Shown here piece after piece: positions 26,316 through 34,667 of a stretch of DNA of 64,000 nt; position 1 is the first letter of the stretch; every line of letters begins with the position of its first letter. The position numbers and the translations under genes were made by a program. This DNA is from Pedobacter soli (GTDB lineage Bacteria > Bacteroidota > Bacteroidia > Sphingobacteriales > Sphingobacteriaceae). Below the pieces are notes generated by a model that saw only the letters and a list, made by a program, of their open reading frames with translations, did not search any database and was not told where the DNA came from. The stretch lies in NCBI RefSeq assembly GCF_900101435.1, contig NZ_FMZH01000001.1, positions 1 through 64,000 on the forward strand, written 5' to 3'.

Positions 26316-26756
26316 GTACTCCGGAAGACTAAATTGGTCTTCTGAAGTACTAAAAGGTACTTCGGAAGTAGAAAAAACACACTCCGAAGTACTAAAATCT
26401 CGTTCGGAACGTCGGCGAATACACTCCAAAGTACAAAAAACACACTCCATAGCTCGACGAATACACTCCGAGGTACTTAAATCTCGTTCGGAACGTCGAC
26501 GAATATGTTCCGAAGTACAAAAAAGGCCTTCCGTACCTCGACGAATACACTCGGAGATAGAAAAATCTCGTTCGGAACGTCAACGAATATACTCCGAAGT
26601 ACAAAAAACACACTTCGTACCTCGACGAATAAACTCAGATATAGAAAAAGCTCGTTCAGCACCTCGACGAATATACTCCGAAGTACAAAAAAGACATTCC
26701 ATACCCTGATGTATACACTCTGAGATAGAAAAAGTTCGCTCAGGATGTTGACGAAT
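26316..26756. repeat. Tandem array of 21 units of 21 bp with an 84-bp higher-order period
   Basis: Twenty-one consecutive 21-bp units can be laid out without gaps. From 26400 they cycle through four types: A (TCGTTCGGAACGTCGACGAA), B (ATACTCCGAAGTACAAAAAA), C (ACACTTCGTACCTCGACGAA) and D (ACACTCGGAGATAGAAAAAT). This gives an 84-bp super-repeat repeated four times plus a final A. Many units are centred on TTCGGAA or TCCGAA, so the strand can form many small hairpins. Since 21 is a multiple of three, several frames on both strands stay open by chance (for example 26505-26723), which is not evidence of coding. Confidence 0.9.
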
Positions 26757-26856
26757 AGAATGTCAAAACTTTAACACAAGAAATCTTCATATTTCTGTGA
26801 GGTTTTCTGTTATTTATCGAAATACAAAAAAGTAGGGAAAAATCAATTGTATTTTC

Positions 26857-26946
26857 CCTTTACAGAGCAATGTTAGTCATTCACAGAGCACTAATGCCCA
26901 TCTGGCGAGTTTATATTGATACACAACTTAGTGATGGTTACATTTA
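26857..26946 (+). promoter_or_regulatory. 21-bp triple direct repeat plus promoter, copy 4
   Basis: Units begin at 26857 (CCTTTACAGAGC), 26878 (CATTCACAGAGC) and 26899 (CATCTGGCGAGT). TTG at 26916-26918 and TACATTTA at 26939-26946 are separated by 20 nt. The ATG of the frameshifted outer-membrane gene is 62 nt further on, so this copy is a plausible working promoter. Confidence 0.65.
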
Positions 26947-27007
26947 CGAATAATGTAAAGAATAAGCTTCAAAAAAATATAGAAAAAACTACATAGATAT
27001 TATAAGT

Positions 27008-29412
27008 ATGATTACAGATCGGATTTTTTTTCTCTTTACTCTGATGATAATAAATATTTCCGCATTCGGTCAGGAATTTAATATAAGAGGACAAGTTCTT
27101 GATGTTGAAAAAAAGTCTTTAGAATTTGTTGACGTAGTTTTTTTACAAAAGAACGATATACCAACCAAGCAAAGTATTACAGATAGTATAGGTTTTTTTC
27201 AGTTAAAAATTAAAGCGGGTGTTTATACCTTATTGTTAAAACAGTTTGGCAGAGAATTACTCAGAAAAACAATTTCAATTGATCAGAATATTGATCTTGG
27301 CGAGATACCCATTGATAAATCGCTGATATTGGATGAAGTTACTATTAAAGCAAATAGAAGACTTATCAAGAAAGAAGTAGACCGACTCGTTTTTGACGTA
27401 AGCCACTCCGTTAATGCTATAGGTGGAAATTTGATTGATGTATTGAAAGTAACTCCAGGGGTTTCCGTGATGAATGATAACGTTTCTATTGTTGGAAAAA
27501 ACGCAGTAAAATTAATGGTCAATAACCGCGAGATAACCATTCCAAGTGGCGGACTGACTAATTTTTTAAATTCTATTCCAGCAAATGAAGTGGAACGAAT
27601 AGAAGTGATTACCAACCCACCCTCCCAATTTGCAGCAGAAGATAATTATGGACTGATCAACATTATCTATAAAAAGCGCCAAAATTCATGGACAGGTAGA
27701 ATTTATGGAAATTTTTTAAAAACCACTTATCCTGAATATGTTGCTGGAGGCAATATGTCCTACTATAGAAACAAATTCTCTCTGCTCTTAGATGTAAATG
27801 GTAAAAAAGGGAGTGAAGGTGTCATAGAAGATTCTAAAATTTACTATCCCAATCAATTTTGGAATGGAAGAACAGTCAGAAAAGATAGCAAAGACTACCT
27901 GTCCACCCGACTTTCTCTACAATATGATATTTCAAAAAAAGTAAGTATCGGTACTCAATACAGCGGAGGATTTGAAGGCCCCGATATTAAAGACAATAAC
28001 AAGACAGTCATTACCGGCTCCGAAAATACAACTGATTCTTTAATATTTCATCCGGAAATAACAACAGGAGCAATTTAAGCCATTCCTTAAACGGCTATGC
28101 GATAATCAAGTTAGATACTATGGGTACAATACTTTCACTTGACGTCGACTATTTCAAATATATTGAAGATCAAGATAGGGATTTTAGAACTGAAACGGTC
28201 TTTGTGGATGGGACTTCGGGGCATAATCTTTCCGTATACAATAATACGAGTAATCAAAATATAAATAATTATAGTTTTAAAGCCGATATGGTGCAGCCAG
28301 TAAAAAAAATCATTTTGAATTATGGTGGGAGAGTCAGTTTTATTAACAATCAAAATGCTGTATCCTTTTTTGATCTGAAATCTGGAAAACCTGTTATAGA
28401 CCCCTTAAAGAGCGATCAATTTAATTATAAAGAAAATATTCAAGCCCTGTACTTTAGTGCTTCTCACAAGTTAGCTAATAACAAATGGAGCTTTAAATTA
28501 GGATTACGTTTCGAAAATACAAATACCAAAGGCGTTTCTCAAACGCTTGCTACAACAAACAAAAATAATTACAGTAAATTTTTCCCGACAGCCTATGTCA
28601 ATTATGCACCTGATAAAGATAACACCTTTTCATTAAGCTACGGAAAAAGGATAAGGAGACCAAGATTTTGGGAAATAAATCCATTCAGATGGTATGTAAA
28701 CGATTATACTTATTCAGAGGGTAATCCGTTTTTGCAACCATCTTATAGTGATAATTATGAATTTAACTATCTGTACAAAGGGAATTTAACGGCGATTGCA
28801 TTTTTAAATGTGACCGACAATGGTTTTGGTCAAATCCCTTCAGTAGATCCTTCCACGAATATATTAGCGCTTACCCGTCAAAATTACTTTACGAAGTATA
28901 ACTATGGTTTGGGTATGGTTTACAGCATTAGCTCCTTAGCCTGGTTAAACAGTTTCTTCCATAGCCAAATATATTACTCTGATACAAAGTTCAATCAGGA
29001 TGTTGGAAGTGCTCTTATCGGAAAGGAGCAAAACGGATTTGCTTACACTTTCTCCAATAATACCACTCTTATTTTCAACAAGGATAAAACCCTGCTCGGC
29101 GAATTAAATTTTTGGTACCTATCCCCTAAAAAATCGGGATTATATAAAGAAGAAAGTGCTTATTCCTTGAGTCTGGGGGTTAAAGCATTGTTCCTAAAGA
29201 AAAATCTGCAGTTAGGGGTAAACTATTACGATATTTTTAAAACAAGCAACCCAGATATGACTACATTTTACAATAATGGTACAACAAGAATAGCCAATGT
29301 TTACTACGACAATAGGTATTTAAAAGTATCCGCGGCGTACAGCTTTGGAAATAAAAAAATAAAGAGCATAGACCGACAAACAGGAAATCAGGAGGAGAAA
29401 AACAGGCTTTAG
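27008..29412 (+). pseudogene. Outer-membrane beta-barrel family receptor, split by a -1 frameshift
   Basis: Two adjacent frames together encode one protein of about 800 residues. The first (27008-28078) has a signal peptide, a CarboxypepD-like domain (IRGQVLDVEKKSLEFVDVVF) and a plug (GGNLIDVLKVTPGVSVMNDN...PANEVERIEVITNPPSQF). The second, from before 28120 to 29412, carries the beta-barrel (SLSYGKRIRRPRFWEINPF...EGNPFLQPSYSDNYEFNY). The second frame is open upstream through SHSLNGYAIIKLDT, directly at the first frame's stop, so one lost base near 28066-28076 explains the break. This architecture matches outer-membrane beta-barrel family proteins without a SusD. It lies just upstream of the precursor genes. 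Confidence 0.85.
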
Positions 29413-29449
29413 ATTTCTGGAGGAAGCGCATTTGTAATCAATAGAATCT

Positions 29450-29488
29450 AATGGCGGAAACCGAAAAGCCAGCAATGAGTAGGTATCA
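29450..29488 (+). repeat. 39-nt leader element, copy 1 (before precursor 1)
   Basis: These 39 nt are identical to 29734-29772 and lie directly before each precursor gene. The element can form a small CGG-AAA-CCG hairpin nested within GGC/GCC. It also encodes a mini open frame, ATG 29451 to TAA 29495, giving 14 residues that begin MAETEKPAMSRY. Confidence 0.85.
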
Positions 29489-29506
29489 TAAATAAACTAA
29501 TTTCTT

Positions 29507-29719
29507 ATGAAAAATTTAGAGGCTTTTGAAGAGCTTGCTAAAAAGATGGAAGGTTTGAAAGAAACCGAGCAGGGTAAGCTAAAAGGAGGTATTTCAGTAG
29601 TGAGTGACCCCGGAAATAATTTGCTTGGTACCAACTCAGGTACCTGTGTAAATAACGGCGACTGCTCCGGCGAAAATAATACCGGAACCTGCCATAATTA
29701 TCCGGACGTAAAAAGCTAA
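29507..29719 (+). CDS. GG-leader RiPP-like precursor peptide 1
   Basis: A 70-residue peptide with a helical leader ending in a double-glycine site (EQGKLKGG, G27-G28), the cut site of C39 peptidase exporters. The 42-residue core is poor in charged residues at first and then has three cysteines (C47, C53, C62) in the pattern SGTC-x-N-x-G-x-C-x6-TGTC, rich in Gly, Asn and Ser/Thr. It resembles the GG-leader natural-product precursors known next to radical SAM maturases in Bacteroidota. A paralogue follows 75 bp later, and the maturase and exporter are downstream. The product and activity are unknown. Confidence 0.85.
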   Translation: MKNLEAFEELAKKMEGLKETEQGKLKGGISVVSDPGNNLLGTNSGTCVNNGDCSGENNTGTCHNYPDVKS

Positions 29720-29733
29720 TGCAAAAGCGTTTA

Positions 29734-29772
29734 AATGGCGGAAACCGAAAAGCCAGCAATGAGTAGGTATCA
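29734..29772 (+). repeat. 39-nt leader element, copy 2 (before precursor 2)
   Basis: Identical to 29450-29488. Here the mini open frame starts at ATG 29735 and ends with TGA 29795-29797, which overlaps the ATG of precursor 2 (29794) as ATGA, an arrangement that would couple their translation. Confidence 0.85.
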
Positions 29773-29793
29773 AACAAACCAAAATCTATTAAA

Positions 29794-30018
29794 ATGAAAA
29801 AAGAACAAAAGTCTTTTAATGAGTTGTTGAAAGCGATGAATGGATTATCTGAAGACCGCCAAGGAAAACTGAAAGGCGGAATAGCTGTAATCTCTGCTAC
29901 TAGTGATGCTTTTTTTGAAAATTCGGGTACCTGTACCAATACAGGCAACTGCGATAAGGAGGTAAATAGTGGGCTTTGCTTTAATAATAAGACCGAGTGT
30001 CCAAAATCTACATCTTAG
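29794..30018 (+). CDS. GG-leader RiPP-like precursor peptide 2
   Basis: A 74-residue paralogue of precursor 1. The leader is similar (FNELLKAMNGLSEDRQGKLKGG, double glycine G28-G29). The core keeps cysteines at the same positions C47, C53 and C62 in SGTC-x-N-x-G-N-C-x6-SGLC and adds C69 near the end. The sequence between GG and the first Cys has diverged completely (IAVISATSDAFFEN against ISVVSDPGNNLLGTN). Leader and Cys/Gly spacing are therefore conserved while the rest varies, as expected for two substrates of one maturase. A strong hairpin follows at 30034-30065. Confidence 0.85.
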   Translation: MKKEQKSFNELLKAMNGLSEDRQGKLKGGIAVISATSDAFFENSGTCTNTGNCDKEVNSGLCFNNKTECPKSTS

Positions 30019-30033
30019 ACCATTGAAAGAGTT

Positions 30034-30065
30034 AATCCCACACTACCAATTAGTAGTGTGGGATT
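30034..30065 (+). terminator. Strong hairpin between precursor genes and maturase (attenuator-like)
   Basis: A 12-13 bp perfect stem (AATCCCACACTAC with GTAGTGTGGGATT) closes a six-base loop. It is followed by ATAAAAAG and not by a T-tract. It is more likely to lower readthrough or to protect the precursor mRNA 3' end than to stop transcription fully, giving more precursor than enzyme. Confidence 0.65.
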
Positions 30066-30180
30066 ATAAAAAGAAAAATGAAGCATTATTACTATTGCTA
30101 AATAATTTCTAACACTTGTTCTGGTAAGAAGGATGTTAGATGCGTTAAAAAACAGAGTGAAGGTTAAAAAAAAGAATGGT

Positions 30181-31485
30181 ATGAAAAACAGCCAGTTTAA
30201 CACAAGTTTTTTCTATAACGGAAAATTTGTTTTATATAATTCATTGAACAATAATTTTATTCTGCTGGAACCCATTGTGTATGAGTTGTACCAGGCAGCG
30301 GCAAAAGAAAACCAAATAGATGAAATATCAAAATACCATGAAGAATTGTATGATATTTTGCTTGAAAATGAAATCATTGTTAAGGATGAAGTGGATGAGG
30401 TTAAAAAGGTTATCGATCTTAGACAAAAGATCGATATGAACGAGGATCATTATCATTTAACGATCAACCCTACGATGAACTGCAATTTCAAGTGTTGGTA
30501 CTGTTATGAGAGTCATATTAAAAGCTCCAAGTTAGACAATGTAAATCTAATGCGGATTACCTCCCTGATCCACAAAGAGACAGAAAAGCCCATTAAGAGT
30601 TTTACAATTTCGTGGTTTGGAGGAGAACCACTGTTGTATTATGCACAGAATGTATTGCCGATTATAAAGTTTACCCATGAGCGTTGTAAGGAAAAAGAAA
30701 TACAATTCCTTTGTACGTTCACGACAAATGGCTATCTGATCGATGATGAAATGATTGAAGATTTTAAAAAATATGAGGTCAATGGTTTTCAGATCACCTT
30801 AGATGGTAATGAAGAAGAGCATAACAAAGTAAGGTATGTGCATAAGAACAAAGGTTCTTACAGGGAAATTTTAGAGAACGTGTTCAAACTATGCCGGAAC
30901 AACATTATTGTTTCCCTGCGTATAAACTATACCCAAGAGAAGCTTGCCACTGTACACGACATCTATAACGACTTGCAACACCTTGAGGCTTCAGCCAGGG
31001 CTTATCTAAAAGTTGACTTCCAAAGAGTATGGCAAGCCGAAGATTCAAAAGAAAGCAGGGAAGAGGTTTTAGGGTTAATGAATAAATTTTCAAATGATGG
31101 CTTTAAGGTAAGTGCAGTCATCAGCAATGTCGATTATGTCAGAAATTCCTGTTACGCTGATAAAAAAAATCATGCTACGATTAATTATGACGGTAATGTT
31201 TTTAAATGTACTGCAAGAGATTTTGACGCTAAAAACAGAGAAGGTTTACTGAATACAAACGGTGAGATTGAATGGAACGAAAAATATTATCATCGGCTCG
31301 ATGCAAAATTTAAAAACAAGCCCTGCTTAAGCTGCAGGCTCTTACCGATCTGTAATGGTGGATGTAGTCAGCAAGCGCTGGAGCATGCTAAAGAATATTG
31401 TATGTATGATTTTGATGAAGATAGAAAAACAGAAGTGGTAAAAAATAAGTTTTTACTAATGCTAAACAATATAACAGTTGCTTAA
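30181..31485 (+). CDS. Radical SAM/SPASM peptide maturase
   Basis: A radical S-adenosylmethionine enzyme expected to modify the neighbouring precursor peptides, for example by forming thioether or carbon-carbon crosslinks. Numbered from ATG 30181 (434 residues), the 4Fe-4S cluster motif CNFKCWYC has its cysteines at 101, 105 and 108. The C-terminal SPASM domain has a full set: C-x13-G-x4-C, then CLSCRLLPICNGGC (CX2CX5CX3C) and a final C in EYC. The first 90 residues may be a leader-binding region. An upstream ATG at 30133 is possible but gives a Lys-rich extension. It overlaps the exporter gene by 8 bp. It looks like the maturases of GG-Bacteroidales-type systems. Confidence 0.93.
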   Translation: MKNSQFNTSFFYNGKFVLYNSLNNNFILLEPIVYELYQAAAKENQIDEISKYHEELYDILLENEIIVKDEVDEVKKVIDLRQKIDMNEDHYHLTINPTMNCNFKCWYCYESHIKSSKLDNVNLMRITSLIHKETEKPIKSFTISWFGGEPLLYYAQNVLPIIKFTHERCKEKEIQFLCTFTTNGYLIDDEMIEDFKKYEVNGFQITLDGNEEEHNKVRYVHKNKGSYREILENVFKLCRNNIIVSLRINYTQEKLATVHDIYNDLQHLEASARAYLKVDFQRVWQAEDSKESREEVLGLMNKFSNDGFKVSAVISNVDYVRNSCYADKKNHATINYDGNVFKCTARDFDAKNREGLLNTNGEIEWNEKYYHRLDAKFKNKPCLSCRLLPICNGGCSQQALEHAKEYCMYDFDEDRKTEVVKNKFLLMLNNITVA

Positions 31486-33688
31486 GTTTGTTGCACAACA
31501 TGATCAAATGGATTGCGGTCCGGCATGCCTGGCAATGATTGCCGGCCATTATGGACAGGTATATCCTCTTCAATATTTACGAGATAACTCTTTTTTGACG
31601 AGAGAGGGGGTTTCTTTGTTGAGCATCAATGAAGCGGCAAAGAAAATTGGTTTTCAGACTTTCACGGCACTTTTAAATTTAGAAGAGCTTCATAAGCAAA
31701 GAGATTTTTTCCCTTGTGTATTACATTGGAACCAAAATCATTTTTTGGTTTTAGATCGGATTTCAAAAAACATAATTTCAGGGAAATATCAATATCACAT
31801 TGCGGATCCCGCGCATGGATGGATCAAGCTATCTGCTGCTGAATTTCAACAATCCTGGATCAGTAATAATGATAAGGGCGTTGTGTTGTTCTTAAAGCCT
31901 ACCGCTGATTTTGATAACAATATTCCTCCTAAGATCGAACAAATAAAGCTGAATCGGATTTTCAAGCTTTTACTACCTTACAAAAGGCAAATAGCATTAT
32001 TATTCTCATTATTACTCCTGGGTAGCATCGTTTCCTTAATATTTCCTTTCTTAACTGAAAAGCTAATTGATAAAGGCGTAAATGGTAAGAATCTAAACTT
32101 GATCTCTTTGGTGCTTCTGGCACAATTATGCTTATACGTTGGAAGCATTACAATAGAGATTATTAGAAATTGGCTTATGCTTTATGTGGGTACGAAGATC
32201 AGCATTACCATCATATCCGACTTTTTGAAGAAAATTTTACGATTACCCATTAAATTTTTCGATACCAAAATGTTGGGTGATTTTAACCAGCGAATACAGG
32301 ACAACGAGCGTATTGAAGATTTTTTAACCTCTCAAAGCCTCATTACTTTTTTTTCGATGATCACCTTCCTTGTGTTTTTTGGGGTACTGTGGTATTATAA
32401 TTTAGGTATTGTGGCTATATATGCAATACTGACGGGCGCAGCGCTGCTCTGGTCGTTTTACTGGCTAAGAAAGCGTAAAATCATAGACTACTATCGCTTT
32501 CAACAAAAAGGAGAAAATCAGGAAAGTATATATGAGATCATCAATGGGGTGACAGAAATGAAACTGAATCAGTTTGAAGATTTCAAAAGAATGGAATGGG
32601 AAAATATTCAACAGAAATTATTTAAGACCAATATTCGGATCTTAAAAGTAAACCAGTTCCAGGTTTCAGGTTTTGATTTTATAAATCAGATCAAAAACAT
32701 ATTAGTGACCTTTCTTGCCGCTACACTGGTTGTAAAAGGATCAATGTCTTTAGGTGAATTGTTAGCAATTTCCTATATCATTGGTCAATTAAACTCACCG
32801 GTAAATCAACTGGTTGGTTTTTTCCGTTCGCTGCAGGATGCCAGGCTTAGCCTTGAAAGACTTAATGAAGTTCAAAATCACAAGGAGGAAGAACAAAATC
32901 ATCATAAAATGTTATCCTTTTTTTCAGGATTAGAAACAGCTGATAAACCTCAGGGCATTCACATCAAAAATCTTTCCTTTCAATATGAAGGACCAAAATC
33001 CCCCTATGTATTGAAAGATATTAGCTTTTTAATTCCGAAAGGACAAGTAACGGCTATTGTTGGCGCAAGTGGTAGCGGCAAAACCACATTCATGAAATTG
33101 TTACTGAAATTCTATGCACCTTCGGATGGCGATATTTACTATAATGAGGATAATCTAAATGAACTTTCCGCTAAAAATTTGCGGGAGAATTGTGGTGTAG
33201 TAATGCAGGATGGGTTTATTTTTTCTGACACGATTGAACGGAATATTGTAACCAAAGATACGGATATCGACAAACAAAGATTGAACAATGCATTAATTAT
33301 AGCCAACATTAAATCATTTGTAGCTGAGCTACCATTAGGTTTAAGCACTAAAATAGGAGCGAGTGGAAATGGTATATCTGGAGGACAAAAGCAACGCATT
33401 TTAATTGCGAGAGCTGTTTATAAAAACCCGCATTATATATTTTTTGATGAAGCAACCTCTGCTTTAGATGCTGAGAATGAAAAAATCATTCACGACAATC
33501 TTCAGACCTTTTATAAGGGAAAGACAGCTATTGTTATCGCCCATAGATTATCTACTGTAAAAAATGCGAATCAGATAATTGTTCTAAAGCACGGCAAGGT
33601 GGTAGAGATCGGAACACATCACCAATTGGTGCAGAACAGATCAGATTATTTTAACCTTGTTAAGAACCAGCTGGAATTAGGCAATTAA
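31478..33688 (+). CDS. C39 peptidase-containing ABC exporter (PCAT)
   Basis: It cleaves the double-glycine leader and exports the matured peptide through the inner membrane. The N-terminal C39 peptidase has Q7, C13 (QHDQMDCGPAC), H88 (NQNHF) and D110 (IADPAHG). It is followed by about six membrane segments (about 160-440) and an ATPase with Walker A GASGSGKTT near residue 530, signature SGGQKQRILIARA and Walker B IFFDEATSALD. The start is TTG 31478, inside the maturase gene, since later ATGs would remove Q7 of the peptidase. The protease is intact, so leaders of both precursors should be cut after GG. Co-transcribed with the maturase. Confidence 0.95.
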   Translation: MLKFVAQHDQMDCGPACLAMIAGHYGQVYPLQYLRDNSFLTREGVSLLSINEAAKKIGFQTFTALLNLEELHKQRDFFPCVLHWNQNHFLVLDRISKNIISGKYQYHIADPAHGWIKLSAAEFQQSWISNNDKGVVLFLKPTADFDNNIPPKIEQIKLNRIFKLLLPYKRQIALLFSLLLLGSIVSLIFPFLTEKLIDKGVNGKNLNLISLVLLAQLCLYVGSITIEIIRNWLMLYVGTKISITIISDFLKKILRLPIKFFDTKMLGDFNQRIQDNERIEDFLTSQSLITFFSMITFLVFFGVLWYYNLGIVAIYAILTGAALLWSFYWLRKRKIIDYYRFQQKGENQESIYEIINGVTEMKLNQFEDFKRMEWENIQQKLFKTNIRILKVNQFQVSGFDFINQIKNILVTFLAATLVVKGSMSLGELLAISYIIGQLNSPVNQLVGFFRSLQDARLSLERLNEVQNHKEEEQNHHKMLSFFSGLETADKPQGIHIKNLSFQYEGPKSPYVLKDISFLIPKGQVTAIVGASGSGKTTFMKLLLKFYAPSDGDIYYNEDNLNELSAKNLRENCGVVMQDGFIFSDTIERNIVTKDTDIDKQRLNNALIIANIKSFVAELPLGLSTKIGASGNGISGGQKQRILIARAVYKNPHYIFFDEATSALDAENEKIIHDNLQTFYKGKTAIVIAHRLSTVKNANQIIVLKHGKVVEIGTHHQLVQNRSDYFNLVKNQLELGN

Positions 33689-33748
33689 TCTCTTAAAAAT
33701 AATTTAAGCAAATAATCTTATTTTCAATAAACATAAATCTTTTACATT

Positions 33749-34426
33749 ATGAAATTACAAACAGCAACAAAAAGGAACTGGATTATGAGTATAGGTCTTT
33801 TAATCCTAAGTCTGTTCCTGTCCATTTTTACAGCACATGCACAGGGCAGTGGGGAGCAAATCAAGGATACAATTATCGTTTTACAGAAACTAGAAGATGG
33901 AACATTAGATACGATTAAGCAAGAAAAAAAATCGACAAAGATAATTGCAGGAGAAAAACCCTACATCTACAATATAACAAAGAACGGAATAAAAAAATAT
34001 TACGATCACTATGGTAATGAACTCAATAGCAACGGAGAAAAATTACCGTCAGCTGCTATCCCAAGATCGTACGCAAATAATTCTAAAGTAGGCACTTCAG
34101 AATTAATCAAATCCGGAACAGCTACTATAGATGGAAAAGACTATTTCTACGCAAAAGCAAAGAATGGCGCTACTATTTATTACGATCGGTTTGGGAATGG
34201 AGTTAATGATAAGCAAAATAAATCAAACAGAGATGAAGGAACGGGTAGAACAAGCTCCAATGGTAAAATTGGCAAGGATACTTTGCTCGAAAAATCTGGA
34301 ACTAAAATTATCAACCGAAAGGTTTATTATTATGCTAAATCAAAACAAGGTTTGATGGAATATTATGATCAATACGGCAACAGGGTTAATATGGAAGGGG
34401 AATTAATAAAGCCTAAAAGGCAGTAG
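33749..34426 (+). CDS. Secreted protein with three YYD-x-[YF]GN repeats, RiPP-operon partner
   Basis: I do not recognise the family. A signal peptide (about 1-32, ending TAHAQ) leads into 193 residues with three copies of a motif of about 24 residues: Y-x-Y-x-x-[ST]-K-x-G-x-x-x-YYD-x-[YF]-GN-x-x-N, at about 71-94, 130-153 and 190-213. Copies are linked by polar, Ser/Gly/Lys-rich stretches. The repeats resemble short beta-hairpin units of the kind seen in periplasmic or surface binding proteins. It lies 60 bp after the exporter in the same direction, so it is probably expressed with it and could bind, protect against or display the exported peptide. That is inference. Confidence 0.7.
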   Translation: MKLQTATKRNWIMSIGLLILSLFLSIFTAHAQGSGEQIKDTIIVLQKLEDGTLDTIKQEKKSTKIIAGEKPYIYNITKNGIKKYYDHYGNELNSNGEKLPSAAIPRSYANNSKVGTSELIKSGTATIDGKDYFYAKAKNGATIYYDRFGNGVNDKQNKSNRDEGTGRTSSNGKIGKDTLLEKSGTKIINRKVYYYAKSKQGLMEYYDQYGNRVNMEGELIKPKRQ

Positions 34427-34637
34427 AAATAGGGTGGCTTATTAGGCATCTGAATAGCATGAATCCATATGGGGTTAATACATTTTCTCAAAGCTTTATC
34501 TGACATGAGTTTCCTTTAAAAAATGTACGCATATTTCTTGTATGAAATAGAAGGAACACATGAACTAGGATATTTATAATGCATTTGAAATTGTGCAGCA
34601 CAGGCTGTCGTGAATGCTGTCGAAACTTTTAAAACAA

Positions 34638-34664
34638 AAAAGCCCCACATTTCTGTGAGGCTTT
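34638..34664 (-). terminator. Intrinsic terminator of tRNA-Lys
   Basis: Read on the minus strand just after the tRNA 3' end, AAAGCC-x-CACA type arms (AAAGCCTCACA with TGTGGGGCTTT) form an 11-bp stem with one mismatch, followed by TTTTTTGTTTT. Confidence 0.8.
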
Positions 34665-34667
34665 CTG

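Noticed and set aside
26392..26723. Open frames on both strands across the 21-bp array
   Set aside because: 21 is divisible by three, so every frame without a stop in one unit stays open in all; several overlapping frames are open at once and none has a credible start or signal.
26316..26756. Possible CRISPR array
   Set aside because: The units are contiguous with no unique spacers, and no cas gene is present.
28060..28120. Programmed frameshift in the receptor gene
   Set aside because: No slippery heptamer or stimulating stem is visible at the junction; a plain one-base loss or read error is simpler.
30133..30180. Upstream start for the radical SAM gene
   Set aside because: It would add a Lys-rich 16-residue extension unlike maturase N-termini; ATG 30181 is preferred, though not proven.
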